Notes: generated by a model not told the origin, from the letters alone. 64,000 nt of DNA from Gadus chalcogrammus (GCF_026213295.1 NC_079420.1:13465561-13529560), one strand, 5' to 3'; positions 13,501 through 31,320 are shown, counted from the stretch's first letter. A program made the numbers and translations.

Positions 13501-13817
13501 AGTTTAAAATAAAGTAGTGTTAAGACGGTGTCAGACATCACACCAAAACGTCAGAGCTCCAACTGAACCAGAATACCAAGCCTGTTAATACACACAGTTC
13601 AAAATCACTTTCTTCCATTACACTTTGTGGTCCACCGAGTGATTCTAGGTTTCACATTGTTGCAAGGAATCCCACACTTCATTAATTGAAGCTCAAGCGG
13701 AGCTTGAATGAATGCAAATGAGATGATTTGTGGCGCTCTAGTGGCTAGAGAAATGCGATTTATTTCACTATTACAAGCAATTCATTGCAAACATAACATC
13801 TCGAAAAGTAGAGATGT

Positions 13818-13846
13818 ACTCTCTACTCACTTCGTGAGTAGAGAGT
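13818..13846. repeat. Perfect 13-bp inverted repeat, 3-nt loop
   Basis: ACTCTCTACTCAC pairs perfectly with GTGAGTAGAGAGT around the loop TTC. It stands in otherwise unique sequence and has no poly-T or coding context that would make it a terminator. Confidence 0.95.
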
Positions 13847-14399
13847 TATTCCCTGATCCTGATTATACCCTGCAGTAGCTCACACCAGACCACAAACGTG
13901 CCAAATTAGTTAAAGTGGTCACGTTTCAGGTATCTGGTCATGATGCAACGTGAAATAGACCCCCTGGTGTGTGTGCTCAAAAACGCCTGAATGCCCTCAG
14001 AATGCAGGATGTGTATAATTACACACACTGTGTGCGTGTCGGAAGGTGCTTTATTTCACAGAGGTGTCAGGTGTCTACAATGGAGTGCGGGGATTCTTTT
14101 CGACTAGGGACAGGGATTAATGCTCGCCAAGTATGTGCTGTAGTATCCCGCTGTTTACTGTATTATTCTCAGAGGTCCTGTGTCACTCGTCACCTCTCTC
14201 TTCTCCAGCTTCCACCCTTGATCTGGCAGCCTGCCTTCATTCAGGGGCTGTCATGACGCCTACGGGGAAGGCTGGCGGGTTAGACATTGGGGATTTAACT
14301 TGTACCTTTCGTCTCACAGGGAGCCGCACGCTCCAATGCTCCGACATAAGAAAGTATTACGGTTCTTGTGCAGCTGATGGTGAAGCTTAAATAAGTTCA

Positions 14400-15850
14400 C
14401 TGTGCGAATCCCCCAAACTCAAAAACACAGAGAGCTGGCGATCCCCCACTGGCTGCGGAGCTTCACCACCACTACATACCTCTCTTAGCTTATTGTCTGT
14501 GGAACGTAATGATGGAATTATTCCTCATGGCTCCAAAGGCCACGCTAATGGCTGATCAGCATCACAGTGGAGAGCAGGGTCAGGCTATTGACTCAACGGA
14601 AGTAACAACAGCGGGCTGCCGCGTCTCTCTGTGAGCGCCGGCTGATTGCTCACGTTCTGCCGCCGCCCTCCAGCTGAAGCACACGGAGGGACGGCGAGTC
14701 GCCTGCGTTGGCAGAGGTCGCCTCCCTGATGAGTGGCACAGTGATTATTGGGGGGGGGGGGGGGGGGGGGAGGAGATGTGGCGTGATGGTGGAGGTGGTG
14801 ATGGAGGAGGAAGGGAGGCTCCTCTAACACCACGGAGAAGAGGCCAGGGTTTAATGAGCCATTCAGCTGAAGCAGAAAAACACTATTAGGGGGACAGAAT
14901 GCGTGGTAGGAACCCAGGTCCATTACGCTCCGCGGGGCAGTCGGGCCATTGGATCTTCTGGATGGCAGCTGCTGAAGATTTGGCGCTGCTGCGCCGCTTA
15001 ATCCCCCACAGCCCAGGAGCCCCCGCAGCCAGCGTGGTACATCTGAGCGGGGAGCGGATTAAGATGGCAAATCATTTTATATCGAAAGTGTGGCTGAATG
15101 CCGGAGCGTTCTGTGGGCTTGTAATGCCTTATGAAATGCATTACTGAATGGCGAAGGGGGGGACATTTTCTTGGGAAAGTAAACAGAATAACCGGTTTTG
15201 GTTTGGGAGTTCCCTCTCTGCAGTAAACGGGTGATGTTTCAAATATGTTTCCCTGGACCCAGAGCCTCACCCATCAGCAGAAGGGGGTTGAACCCTGGCG
15301 GTGGATGCCTTCCCCGAGACCCTCCCACTGGGGCAGGGTTCTGCTTGTTATGCTAGACAGCGGAGGGGTCTTGTTCGGCGACTCTGCAGTCCATTTGGGT
15401 CAAAACCTCTTTTATCCGAGCAGTGTTGGATGGTTAATTTAATGAGACAGATGACCGCTTGGAAGTCTTGTCATCTAGCCGCGTCTAAAAGGCAGAGTGA
15501 AACAGCTCCCTCCTCTATCCAGAGCCTCTGTCGCTGGGTGTTTAGTGGCACACGTCTTGGCTGCCGCGTAAATAATTAGCTTTGCTCCGCTCGGAAGGTG
15601 AGAGAATCTTTGATTCCTCCCCGTGGCAAACATCTGAACCAGGGTTCCTCCACGTGTCTCTCTGCACGGTTTGTTCTGACACAAAACCACCAATTAAACG
15701 CCTCTGGTCTCACTATTTATAAATGATATATTTAAATAAGAGAACGGCCAGTAATTAGCTATTGAGCTAAGCTCTTGGAGCAGCGCCGAGCCACTTCAGG
15801 GACCCGCTAACCTGGAGGGATATTGAGCAGCAGTAGGTGCTCCTCTGACA
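14400..15850. other. Candidate conserved non-coding region
   Basis: About 1.4 kb of unique sequence between repeat-rich blocks. It contains several TAATTA/ATTTA-type AT-rich words (TAATTAGCTATTGAGC near 15752, ATTAATGAGC-like words) and CAGCTG-like boxes. A 21-G homopolymer sits at 14750-14770. No exon structure is apparent. The idea that it is a developmental enhancer is inference from texture only. Confidence 0.3.
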
Positions 15851-16139
15851 GCCAACAGAAATCACAAAGACTGTTCCTCTTCTCCTTCTGTCTCTCAAGA
15901 TGCCAAACACTCACCCCTGGCCTATATTTCGAGTGGCGCTTACAGCTGGACATGAATGTAGATACCTGCAGGTAGATAGTGAAGTGGCATCGAAAACATC
16001 ATTGTTATGCTGTCCTTCTGGGAAAATAAACCCAATTTATTTGTGGAGTTTAGTGTGAAATTGAAATAAAACAGTGACGTCGCTACTGTGGAGGCTGTGT
16101 GGTTTGGATTTAGTGTTTGTTCGTCTTGCATCGATTATT

Positions 16140-16340
16140 TACTGTTAGTCATTTTGCAGACGCTGTTAATCAAAGGGATTCAGATATGTCATGTGATGAT
16201 AAGTCAGAAGGCAACTTGCTCAGCAATGCCTACAGGTAGAATGTGGATATTGGGGTTCAAACAGATGAACTCTGAGGACAAATGTAATGTCTTTAAGAAA
16301 TGGCCTGAGGGTGGTATCTTCTCAACTCCCAGTTGGTTCT
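16140..16340 (-). repeat. Possible SINE remnant, reverse orientation
   Basis: TTTTGCAGACGCTGTTAATC resembles the reverse complement of the common fish SINE tail (GATAAAAGCGTCTGC type), followed about 90 bp later by GGGGTTCAAACAGATG. Strongly decayed. Confidence 0.3.
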
Positions 16341-16539
16341 GAACAAACTCCCTGTCCTGGATCTTTGATAAGGGGATTCATAATGACTCCAAAGGTTGAA
16401 GCAGACCAACATGGTCAAGGCTGCAGGCCAGCTCCTCAAGTCTGCCTGATCATTCATTCATTAAGGTATATATTTAAAATGTTTGATTTTAATTGTATTA
16501 TATGGTTCTGTAACATACAATACTTACCTACTCCTCTTC

Positions 16540-16645
16540 TTCTTCTTCCCCAATTCTACTACTATTAGTAGTACTACTACTGCTGCTACTACTACTTCTA
16601 ATACGACTACTTCTTCTACTAAGACGACTACCAGTATTATGGTTA
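16540..16645. repeat. (TAC/TTC)n trinucleotide cluster
   Basis: Imperfect TAC, TTC and TGC triplets. The centre TACTACTATTAGTAGTACT forms a short palindrome. Confidence 0.85.
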
Positions 16646-17084
16646 TCAAAAATAAGACTCATAACTACAACTTCACAAGTTATCTTAATAATATCAACAA
16701 GCAATGTTGCAAACAAAATGGTAGAACAATGGCCAATAGAGAGTAAGTGCTGTTACTTTGAGTAGTATAAGGGTAGGAGCCTGCGGCACGCATTAAATGG
16801 AATTGAATTTGGCTCGGTCCCTCAGACAGCACACAGCCCAAAGGAAGCAGTGTATTTTCCATTGATTGTCGCAGAGTGTTCTAGCTGGCAGGCCAAACTA
16901 GTTAAACTGTCAACAGAACACACTTCCTTTTGGTGCCATTAGCCGTTCTCTTCTCCTTGGCTGTTATTGAGGCTGTTTGGTTTGGGATTAGCTTTGGCGT
17001 ATCGCTAACGGAGTTCGCCTCCAGTCAAAGTAATTATGTAAACCAATAATATAGCACAGAGACGGGTACGCTTGTGGATTGCTG

Positions 17085-17490
17085 GTCCGATAGCATCTTG
17101 TAGCATAGGAACCAGTAGAATAGCGGCTGGTAGCATAGCACCAGAAAGCATATCACCTGTTACCTTAGGGGCTGGTAGCATCGCGCCTGGTAGCGTTATA
17201 ACCACAACAATTGCTCCCGGTTGCAAAAAATAACTAGCATAGCGCCTGGCAGCATAAGCAGCATTAGCATAGCACCTGGTGGCATAATAACTAGTAGCAT
17301 AGTACCTAGTAGGATTGGTACCTATAGCATAGCATCTGGTATTATAGGGACCAGTAGCATAACAACAAGCAACAAGTAGCATAGGACCTGGTAGCATTTT
17401 AACCAACTAGCATAGCACCTGGTAGTATAGTGCATGGTAGCATGATAGGTTTTATTTTGCACCTGTAGCATAGCACTCGGTAGCAGAGTG
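17085..17490. repeat. Degenerate AGCATAGCACCTGGT repeat
   Basis: Words of the form TAGCATAGCACCTGG recur about every 15-30 bp with many substitutions, giving an old, diverged minisatellite. The minus-strand open frame over it simply reads the repeat (Tyr/Ala/Thr-rich). Confidence 0.8.
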
Positions 17491-17814
17491 GAGAGTAGAA
17501 AGTAGTAGTAGTTCCAGTAGAAGTATTTACAGATGGGACTGTCAGGCTGAACCTTCATCTTGTTTCAGAGGTTTTAAATTCAAGATGAGCACAAAGCACC
17601 ATGCAGCAAAGAGATTTAAATCTATTCACGTTGGCACATACTGGTAATCCCTTTTATATGCAAATAGCATCTCAGATGCAGCGTTATTAAGATGAAAAAC
17701 AACAACGGCGTTGAAGGTTTGATGGGTACTTCCTCCGTAAAGTAAATAAACCTTTACCCCACACTCACCCTCACGCAACCAAGCACACACCCTCATACAA
17801 TCTCTCTCTCGCCC

Positions 17815-18125
<311 letters not shown>

Positions 18126-18219
18126 CAGCATTTCTCAGCCCAGTGTGGACTTGGTGGAGCTTAGTGTGTGGATGTTTCCATGGGTTGAATTGGGCTAATT
18201 ACACTTCAGAATCCTTCGT

Positions 18220-18690
18220 CAGAACATACCCTTCTCCGCCCTTTCCTCCTTCTCCTTCCTTTCCATCCTCGCTCTCCTCCCTTTCTCTCTTCGCCCTCCC
18301 CCTTTCTGTCCTCCTTCTTCCCCCTCAACCCACTCCTTCATCTCCCCCCTCTCCTTCCTCTCATCCTTCTCCTCACTCTCTTTCCAACCCCTCTCCTCTC
18401 TCTCTCAACACTGTCTTTGCCCTCTCACCTCTCCTCCCTCTCTTACCACTCCACTCTCTCCCCCCCTCCTCCCTCTCAACCCCATCCTCCCTCTCTCACC
18501 TCTCTTTCCTCTCCTCCCTCCCCTCCCTCTCTTACCACCCTGCTCTCTCCCCCCTCTCCTCCCAATCTCTCTCTTACACCTCTCCTCCCTCTCCTCCCTC
18601 TACCACCACTCCTCCCTTTGTCCCTATCCTCTCCTCACCTCCCTCTCCCCGCCTCTCCTCCCTCTCCCACCTCTCCCCCATTGTAATTAT
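18220..18690. repeat. Polypyrimidine tract
   Basis: C/T-rich + strand (CTCCTCCCTCTC words) with an irregular period and almost no purines for about 450 bp. The Ser/Pro-rich open frame is an artefact of composition. Confidence 0.9.
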
Positions 18691-19079
18691 ATCCTATCTC
18701 CTGATCTGACCCTCCCAACTAACCCCCTCGCTACTGTTAATCCATCCAAACTCTGACAGCTGTCAAGAGGTGCAGCTAAGGTTAGAGATGAGTCCGAGGT
18801 GACCAGAGACAAGAACATGCATTTGTCCTGTATGTCAATATGAAATAACATCTCTCCCATCCTGGAGAGATGGTATGATAAAAAAAAAGGGTAGTCGTGG
18901 ATCCCTGTGTGAGCGTGTGTGTGTGTGTGTCATTAGAGATTGTTGTGACACTTGCCTGACCAACAACAACGGGGGGTTGGAGAGAAAAAAAGAGAGATGT
19001 GTGTGTGTGTGTGTGGGTGTGCACGCTTGCATGTGTGCATTCGTTCGTGCGTGCCTTCAGACTAGAAGAGTAGAGGCGA

Positions 19080-19500
19080 AAGGAGAGGGCAAGCAAGGAG
19101 GGCGAGAGGGAGTGATGGAAGAAGGAGAGATGAGAGGAGGAGAGCAGAAAGGAGCAGCAGAGGAGATAAAAGACAGTAGATAGGGGAGAAGGAGAGAGGA
19201 GAGAAAAGAGGGTAGGGGAGAGGAGAGAGGAGAGAGAAGAGAGTGGATAGGGGAGGAGGAGCGAGGAGAGAGAATAGAGCAGATAGGGGAGGAGAAGAGA
19301 GAACAGAGTAGATAGGGGAGCAGGAGAGGGAACAGAGTAGATAGGGGAGCAGGAGAGAGAACAGAGTAGATAGGGGAGCAGGAGAGGGAACAGAGTAGAT
19401 AGGGGAGCAGGAGAGGGAAGAGAAAAGAGATTAGATAGAGGGGAGAGGACAGAGAAGAGAGAATAGAGTCGATAGGGGAGCAGAAGAAGGGAGAAGTGAC
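19080..19500 (+). repeat. Polypurine tract with 29-bp tandem unit
   Basis: A purine-rich + strand contains about five units of a 29-bp repeat with core AACAGAGTAGATAGGGGAGC between roughly 19265 and 19420, plus diverged copies on both sides. Confidence 0.9.
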
Positions 19501-20189
19501 GGACAGAAAGCGATTAGATTACCTCATAGCTGAAAGACAGGAAGCTATATGAGCCGTAAAATACATTGGTTCGTCAGTATAAACAAAACAAGCAACACAG
19601 ACATCAGGAGGACTCTTGGCAGCACGTCCAGCTCAACATCTATCTCCTGAATAACTCTGACGGCTACATTGCCCGATAAAATAATCAAAATAAATATAAC
19701 ACGGTTTTGACGTTGATGTTGTGTTCCTTGTTTATTCCAACGGCGCTAACATGTCAGCCGTCATGAGTAAACCCTGCGTCTCCAGTGGGATTCCAGCACT
19801 ATGTTGACGTTGGGCGCAAATACAGACGGTACTTTACACATAACTGGGCACGCACACGAACCAGGCCAACTGCCGCGCGATGCTGCGTTGCGCAGGATGG
19901 TTCACACCTGCAGGTTAAAAATACACACTGTCAACGCTTTCAGCGGCACTCTTTTAGTTCACACCGATGGCCCTGATTTAACTCCCTGTAAAGCATCCAC
20001 AAAAAACACAATCCTTTGCATATTAAGTATTTACTCATTCATCAGAGCCTTCCATCCAAAGCTTGATTTTTATTATCAAGGAGCAAGAACCTTCTCAGTT
20101 TCTGGCCTGGTAGTCTTCACCCTACCACTAGTAGCCTGCAATAACCATTATTATCTCATATGATTGGCTTATATTTAGATTAAAAAAAA

Positions 20190-20590
20190 GTAACATTTAT
20201 TTATTTAGTTAACCTTTATTTATACTCGAGGGATCAATTGAGGGGTGACCCTCATTTGTAATGATGTCGAGTCAAACAAATGCAAAGCAAAAACAACAAT
20301 GCATTCACAGTATACAATGCAAATACATAAATATACATCAACTTATAAAGAAAAAAACTATTTAAACATTTAAACAGAGAGATGTAAAATTTTCTGAAAT
20401 GAGTGATGTAGCCCAATTAAAATAGTAGAGTTTGGCAGATTTAAGATAATATTTCTAAATTGGTTAAAGGATATGAAGGTCTTAATTTTAGTTTTTTGCT
20501 GTAAGTTGTTCCAGGAGTCAGTGGCACTGAAGCTAAAAGCTGTCTTTCCAAGCTCAGGATAAAATAATATAATAATAACATAAATAATAA
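20190..20590. repeat. Dispersed repeat with TTTATTTATACTCG start
   Basis: TTAACCTTTATTTATACTCG is followed by AT-rich sequence and then GTTCCAGGAGTCAGTGGC and GAAGCTAAAAGCTGTC. I recognise this word order from abundant teleost dispersed repeats that share a 3'-end type sequence. Degraded; family not named. Confidence 0.55.
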
Positions 20591-21215
20591 TTCACTTTAT
20601 GGGTGTTTTCACCTGTGAAAAAGTATGAAATCAACACACATTCAAGTATTTTGAATCTCTCTTGTTCTCAAGCACACTGGCTCTTTCCTTCTCTCCCCTT
20701 CAAACTTGCTCCATCTAACACCCGCTCCATCTAACACTCGCTCCATCTCACACTTATTTGACCAAAATACATTTTCTGCCTTACAATACAATTATAGAGT
20801 TGCTGCTGTCACTGTGCCGTGTCAGTTCTGTTGCACTAGGCAAGTACTGTGGGACTAAACTAGTATGATGGTACTTTGCCAGTACTTTAGTACTACTTTA
20901 GTACTGTTCTATGCTAGTATTGTGGTCAATTGGTGTTGTGATAATATCATGCCACAATGAGTCAACCCCCTTGCCACTCGATTCTTCTATCTGAATCACT
21001 ATGGTGTAGCATACCATATCTACTTCACAGTTTTAGACACATAGTGTGCAATGGCCAAAGCACTGGACCCGATGACTCTGTGTAGCACGCTGCCCTTCAG
21101 CCCAACGGATCACAGGAGAGCTCACAGTGGGGCGATTAGTTGTGGCATGTCGAAAAAGGGTGAGACAAAGTTCAACTTCAGGTACTTTTGCGTGCTCCCA
21201 GAATGGCAACTGGGC
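20591..21215. other. Intronic sequence, no recognised feature
   Basis: Unique AT-rich sequence with short internal duplications (CTCCATCTAACAC near 20710-20750; AGTACTTTAGTACTAC near 20880-20900). No gene seen. Confidence 0.5.
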
Positions 21216-21219
21216 AAGG

Positions 21220-21515
21220 CCAGCTATAGAGGCAAGCTACAGAGGCCAGCTAGCGAGGCCAACAAAAGAAAGCAACCGAAAAGGCCAACCAGAGAGACCG
21301 TCCAGAGAGACTGAACAGAGAGACCGAACAGAGAGACGAACAGAGAGACCGACTTGAGAGACTGACCAGAGAGACTGATCAGAGAGGCCGACTGGTGGGA
21401 CTGACCAGAGAGACCACCCAGAGAGACCGACCAGAGAGGCCGACCAGAGAGACCAACTAGAGAGACCAACTAGAGAGACCGAACAGAGAGGCCGCCCAGA
21501 GAGACCAACCAGAAA
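21220..21515. repeat. 14-bp AGAGAGACCGACC minisatellite
   Basis: Imperfect tandem copies of a roughly 14-bp unit (AGAGAGACCGACC, with AGGCC and ACTGA variants). Both strands stay open over short stretches, producing Arg/Thr/Glu-rich or Ser/Leu-rich artefact frames. Confidence 0.9.
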
Positions 21516-22195
21516 AGTCGTCCAGACGCTCCAAGTTTCTGTAGAATCAATTGGATTCTAAAATAGGTGGATTCTAGCAAAAATAATTAGATTATAATGG
21601 GAAGAGGTGGGTTCTAGAGCAAACAATTGATTCTAATGGGAGGAAATACATGCTAGCGAGAGGAGGTGGCTTCTTGAGAGAGGAAGAGGATTCAATAGGG
21701 AGGAATTAGGTCAGACACAGTTCAGGTGGCTGCAGTCTAAAGTGTAACGCCCCAAAATAAACAATCCTTAAAAAATACTGAGTCTGCAGAAAAAAGTGTC
21801 TTTTGTGGCCTTCCATATCCCAAGGCAGCACCAGTGTCACTCTCTCCATATTTAACTCTCTCTCATTCAATCTACGCCCTCCACGCTTCCTTCTCTCAGG
21901 CCCTATCTCGCTGTCTAAGTCTCTCATATTCGTTTATCTCATTCTATCTCTCTACTGTCCTCTTTCTCTACCTCCATTCCGTTTCTTGCATTCTCCTGGT
22001 TCTTCTCCTTATCCTATCCTCTATTTCTCCCTTCAGCTCCCTATTTATCTCCCCCTATCCTTAGTTGATGGTCAGATATTAGTCAGTGTGTTGTTTGTCT
22101 CTCTGGGCTCCTCACCAATTATAGCATCAGCTATGATTTCGCTTTGGAAGCAAGCGATCAAAGTCCCTGCAGGGGGGAGGGAAAGACGCAGACAG

Positions 22196-22385
22196 TGAGG
22201 AGGGAGGGAGCAGATTGAGGGAGGGAGGAGGGAGGGAGTGAAAAATGGATGGATGGTGAAAGAGGGTGCTAGAGAGATACCTGTGAGGGAGCGTGAGAAT
22301 GAGAGAAAGGGAGATTAAGTGAGGGAGGTAGAAAGATGGTGCGTGACATAGAAATGGAGAAAGAGTGGAAGAGAGAGAGACCCTG
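22196..22385 (+). repeat. Purine-rich low-complexity tract
   Basis: GGAGGGAGGGAG words followed by GAGAGA-type sequence. No fixed period and no coding signal. Confidence 0.8.
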
Positions 22386-22639
22386 CTAGTATTTGCAAGA
22401 CACCTGGGCTTCTGGTGACCATGGCCCAGGGAGCGGGGGGGGCGAGGGCGGGGGAGATCCAGACTGGCCATGACACAGTTAAGAGCAGCGGGCACCCCAC
22501 TGAGCACGCTCAGACGGCACTCTCCCTGGGAACGTGTGAACGCTTGCCGGCGTTCTGGAACACGTTCTGATCTATTTTCAGCTCTGCAACATCCCACGTC
22601 ACACCCCCACCAGCAGGGGAGATGCATGGTGTTTGTCAT

Positions 22640-22850
22640 ACGTATGTGTGTGGGTGTGTGTGTGTGTGTTTGTGTAGGTGTCTGCGTGTGTGTGAGTATG
22701 TGTGTGTGTGTAGACACCACTTAAACCACTTACACCTCAAACTATCTACTTTTCTCTGCAAATGGGTGTCCTATGTGTCAGTAATGTGTGTTTATGTGTG
22801 TCTGCTCATACACCACTTGCACCTCAAACGATCTATCTTTAGGAAACTGT
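22640..22850. repeat. Short (TG)n with duplicated 3' flank
   Basis: TG-rich stretches at 22645-22712 and 22785-22800 are each followed by a similar segment (CACCACTTAAACC... then CACCTCAAACTATCTAC; CACCACTTGCACCTCAAACG). This suggests an old duplication of a repeat plus its flank with about 95 bp spacing. Confidence 0.6.
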
Positions 22851-23615
22851 AAACCCCCTACTCTACTCTACTCTATGCTATTATATTCGGCATAATAGCC
22901 GCGCTCACGTGCCAGCTCTGGGTTCCTCCTCTCAGATCAAAAGAGCTAACAGTGTAGTGACTGTAAGTAGCAGTGCCATCGACCCATTACGACTCACTTC
23001 TGTTCTAAGTGCACACTTGGTAAGGCAGGAGTGGACAAAACCTAGGGTTCTGACCAGCATCCCTTAGACTGGGACAGCACCTCCCATATTCCTCCTGAGA
23101 TATATCATTTCAAACTCTTATATGTTAGGTAAAATCCTTTGCAATTAGTCGAATACATTTTTGTATTTCGTGTGTTCATGTGTATTGTGGGAGCCCCATA
23201 CTTGTCTCCTGTATTCTCTATGTTCAGTGGTCTTGTATTGCTCACTTTGCTCTCACTTTAGGTGCTGGCCATGTTCACCGGGGCTTAGGCGGTATTAGTG
23301 GTAGTATAGTAGTGGTCATATGTGATCACAATCACCTGTTAGCTTTTTTGGCATTGACAGAGAGAGAGAGAGAGTGAGCTTTGAGAGGGAATACTCTCTG
23401 TTGAACGCACTTACGCAAGCCAATTTAAGATTCGGTAACTGATACCAGTTTGTATTTTTATGTGTTAATGAAGTGAAAGAATAAACGATCAAATGCATAC
23501 CAAGAAGAAGAAGTGACTTATTTTAAGTATGAGCGTCACAATGTCTTCTTCCTCATGGCTAGCCACTACATGTACAAACAACAATGTACATATCATGAAA
23601 TACACAGAAATAATT

Positions 23616-23646
23616 CGGCAATAGACCTGTAATAGGTCTATTGCCG
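23616..23646. repeat. Perfect 13-bp inverted repeat, 5-nt loop
   Basis: CGGCAATAGACCT pairs with AGGTCTATTGCCG around GTAAT. Isolated in unique intron sequence. Confidence 0.95.
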
Positions 23647-24048
23647 TCTGTCTAGTGCCTTGAATCCACTATTTCTGCTTGCATTTTAAATCAAGCCCCT
23701 TTCACAAATGCAGTCTCTTCCTGAGTCGGGTTATGTGTGAAGAGCAGGGATCGATATTCTGGGAAAACTGCACCTAATTTCCCTGCCCAAGACTATGTGA
23801 CATTTCCAGAGTACTGCCGGTACGGCTGTCTTGTGAACAAAAGCAGCACATTAATATGTGTGTTGGAGGAAAAGGCACTGGAGGAAATCCCTCTATCTCT
23901 CCATCACTCTATCTCTCTATGCCTCTACCTATCCATCAAGCCATCCGTTCATCCATCCATCTATAGGCTCATGTTACATCTATAGAACTCAAAGAAAAAG
24001 AAGCAGAAAATGAGTGGGGAAATGAGAAAGAGAGAGGATGAGAACAAG

Positions 24049-24320
<272 letters not shown>

Positions 24321-24403
24321 GGAGCCTCTGTGTTAAAGTGTGCTGCTCATGATTGGATTCGATCATCATTTCCCAGTGGTGACATTCTCAGAGGTCACTG
24401 TGT

Positions 24404-24426
24404 TTGTGTGTGTGTGCGAGAATGCG

Positions 24427-24492
<66 letters not shown>

Positions 24493-24535
24493 TGTGTGTG
24501 TGTGTGTGTCTGTGTGTGTGTGTGAGTGTGAGAAA
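24404..24535. repeat. (TG)n microsatellite
   Basis: TG repeat with GGGTG and TCTG interruptions, flanked on the 5' side by GCGAGAATGCG. Confidence 0.95.
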
Positions 24536-24599
24536 GTGTGCGCGCAAGTGTGTGTGTATCAAGTTTGTGTGTGTGTGGATGAATAAGGCCTTGTTCAAA

Positions 24600-25220
24600 T
24601 TAAAAGTTTAGTTGTTTGATTAGTCCGACTGTCGGCTAAATGAGAGCTCATTGGCTGCATTCCTCCGATCACATGCAAAATGATCAGGACCTGTCGTACG
24701 AACGTACGTTGCAGAGCAGTTTGAATATCGTAATTTACGATAGAGAGAAAAAATTAACGTAGAATAAGAACACAAAAAAAAACATTTCTTATGTAGAATG
24801 GATATGGCTCCTTTCGTCCTCCCATTCCAATAACAATGGCAGGCAGACTGTGTGGCATAAATTGAAAATCTGCACTGAATAGCCACAATCATCATCATCT
24901 AAACCATATCAGAAATGCCCTCTATTCCCCATGACATGTTTTATGGAAACAGCATGAATATTGAATATCGGATTTCTCTTTGAGCAGTAGTCATAATATC
25001 AATGACAGTGTCCTCACGAGTGTCGTGATTAGACAAATCAAACCTCCCCCCAGAGCACACTCCCTGTCATACTTTAGCATCATCCTGCTGGAGGTGTGCT
25101 TGATTGGAGCAGCTTGGCAGAGCAGCTGGGTGGGGTTACATTAGCCTCTCAGTGTCAGGGAGGATACTTGTCACTGGAGTTCCACTGGACAGCCTCCAGC
25201 AGGGAATTCCCAATAAATTA
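24600..25220. other. Intronic sequence, no recognised feature
   Basis: Unique sequence; one short palindrome CGTACGAACGTACG near 24695. No exon found. Confidence 0.5.
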
Positions 25221-25222
25221 CA

Positions 25223-25238
25223 CTGTGTGTGTGGCGTG

Positions 25239-25329
<91 letters not shown>

Positions 25330-25352
25330 CCTTGCTTGTGCCTGTGTGTGTC

Positions 25353-25437
<85 letters not shown>

Positions 25438-25440
25438 GTA
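25223..25440. repeat. (TG)n microsatellite with internal spacer
   Basis: Two TG arrays separated by CCTTGCTTGTGCCTG near 25330, over 200 bp in total. Confidence 0.97.
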
Positions 25441-26194
25441 TTGCTACGGGCCCTCATCAAAATGCTCCCAGGGGCCCTCTGACTCCACCACCTGACCCGC
25501 TGACCCCAGGGGCCTCCAGGGGACCGGCGTGCACCGACACAGCAGAGGGCACTCACACCATGACGGCCCTGTTCCACATCTCTGCAGAAAGCTTCCGGAC
25601 AGAGACAGATGCTTGTGTCATCACTGCGGTGGGAACCTGTCTGTCAGATCCCCTCGTCAAGGAAACCACCGACACACCCCGTCAGTCCGCAATGATTTGC
25701 ATGTCCGACGCGATATGAGGGCGGGATGATGGGGGAGGCTTGTGATTGGACCCTTCAGGAGTGAATCGGTGGGGTGGGAGCATCTACTGCTTGCTGTCAG
25801 CATAGATCAGGCCCCATCGGGTGCTTTTATTGGTTGGAGAGTTATGCCTTCCCAGGAAGAAAAGCTAGTACTTTATTAGTCTCAGCCGGGGACTCCAGGG
25901 AGGTGTAGGGGCCAATGTGGGGCAGTTAAGGAAATGAAGGGGGTTGAATTTAATGAGAGTGTTGCCTTGTTTGGTTGGTTAAATAAACACAAAAGAGTCT
26001 GGAACACTGAAAAAGTGTGAAAGGTCAATTTATCTTGAACATGACTTATTTAATAGCATGGAATTTGTTTATTTTTGTTTGTAGATGCGGTGTATATTTG
26101 CTGCAGTAAGCTGTGTGTGTTGGAATGAATACTCGGTCCATGGTAGAAAACCCAAGTTGGATCAGGTGTCAGAGGGACATGGTAGGCCCATGCA

Positions 26195-26330
26195 CGGTGA
26201 AGGATTAGGGTATAGGGTCTGGGGTTTAGGGTCTAGGCTCCAAGTTTTTGGGTCTAGGGCTTAGACTCTGGGGCTCAGGGTCTATGGGTGAGGGTCTAGA
26301 GGTTCTGTGGTTTGGTGTTTCTGGGGTCGA
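26195..26330 (+). repeat. Degenerate TTAGGG/TCTAGGG-like G-rich repeat
   Basis: Recurrent ATTAGGG, TATAGGG, TTTAGGG, TCTAGGG and TCTGGGG words over about 130 bp. It looks like degenerate telomere-type sequence or a local G-rich repeat; the exact TTAGGG hexamer is rare, so the telomeric link is tentative. Confidence 0.55.
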
Positions 26331-26594
26331 GTGTCCAGGGTTTGGGTGGTGGATGCTTACTCTCCATCCAACAAGGGTGGGGGTAGTCCTGGTACTTACA
26401 GTATATCGTACATAAGAATCGATTTAATGGTATTATGGTCACTCTAGCTCCCTCTCCTTCACCTGCTATCTCCATCTGCCTCACTCTCTATCTCCACCTT
26501 ACTTACACCCTATATCTATCTCTCCCTCTCTATCTCACTATTTACATCTCTCTCTCTCTCAGCAGGGAGCCGCCGCATGCCTTTACCACATGGT

Positions 26595-26596
<2 letters not shown>

Positions 26597-26637
<41 letters not shown>

Positions 26638-26692
26638 CTCGCTCTCGCTCTCTCTCTCTCTCTCGCTCGCTCTCGCTCTCGCTCTCGCTCTC
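26597..26692. repeat. (TC)n microsatellite
   Basis: TC repeat with CTCGCT interruptions in its 3' half. Confidence 0.96.
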
Positions 26693-26699
26693 TATCTCC

Positions 26700-30400
<3,701 letters not shown>

Positions 30401-30404
30401 TGTC

Positions 30405-31320
<916 letters not shown>

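Noticed and set aside
25104..25718. 204-codon open frame
   Set aside because: Its middle third is the (TG)n array and the flanks show no known protein; likely fortuitous.
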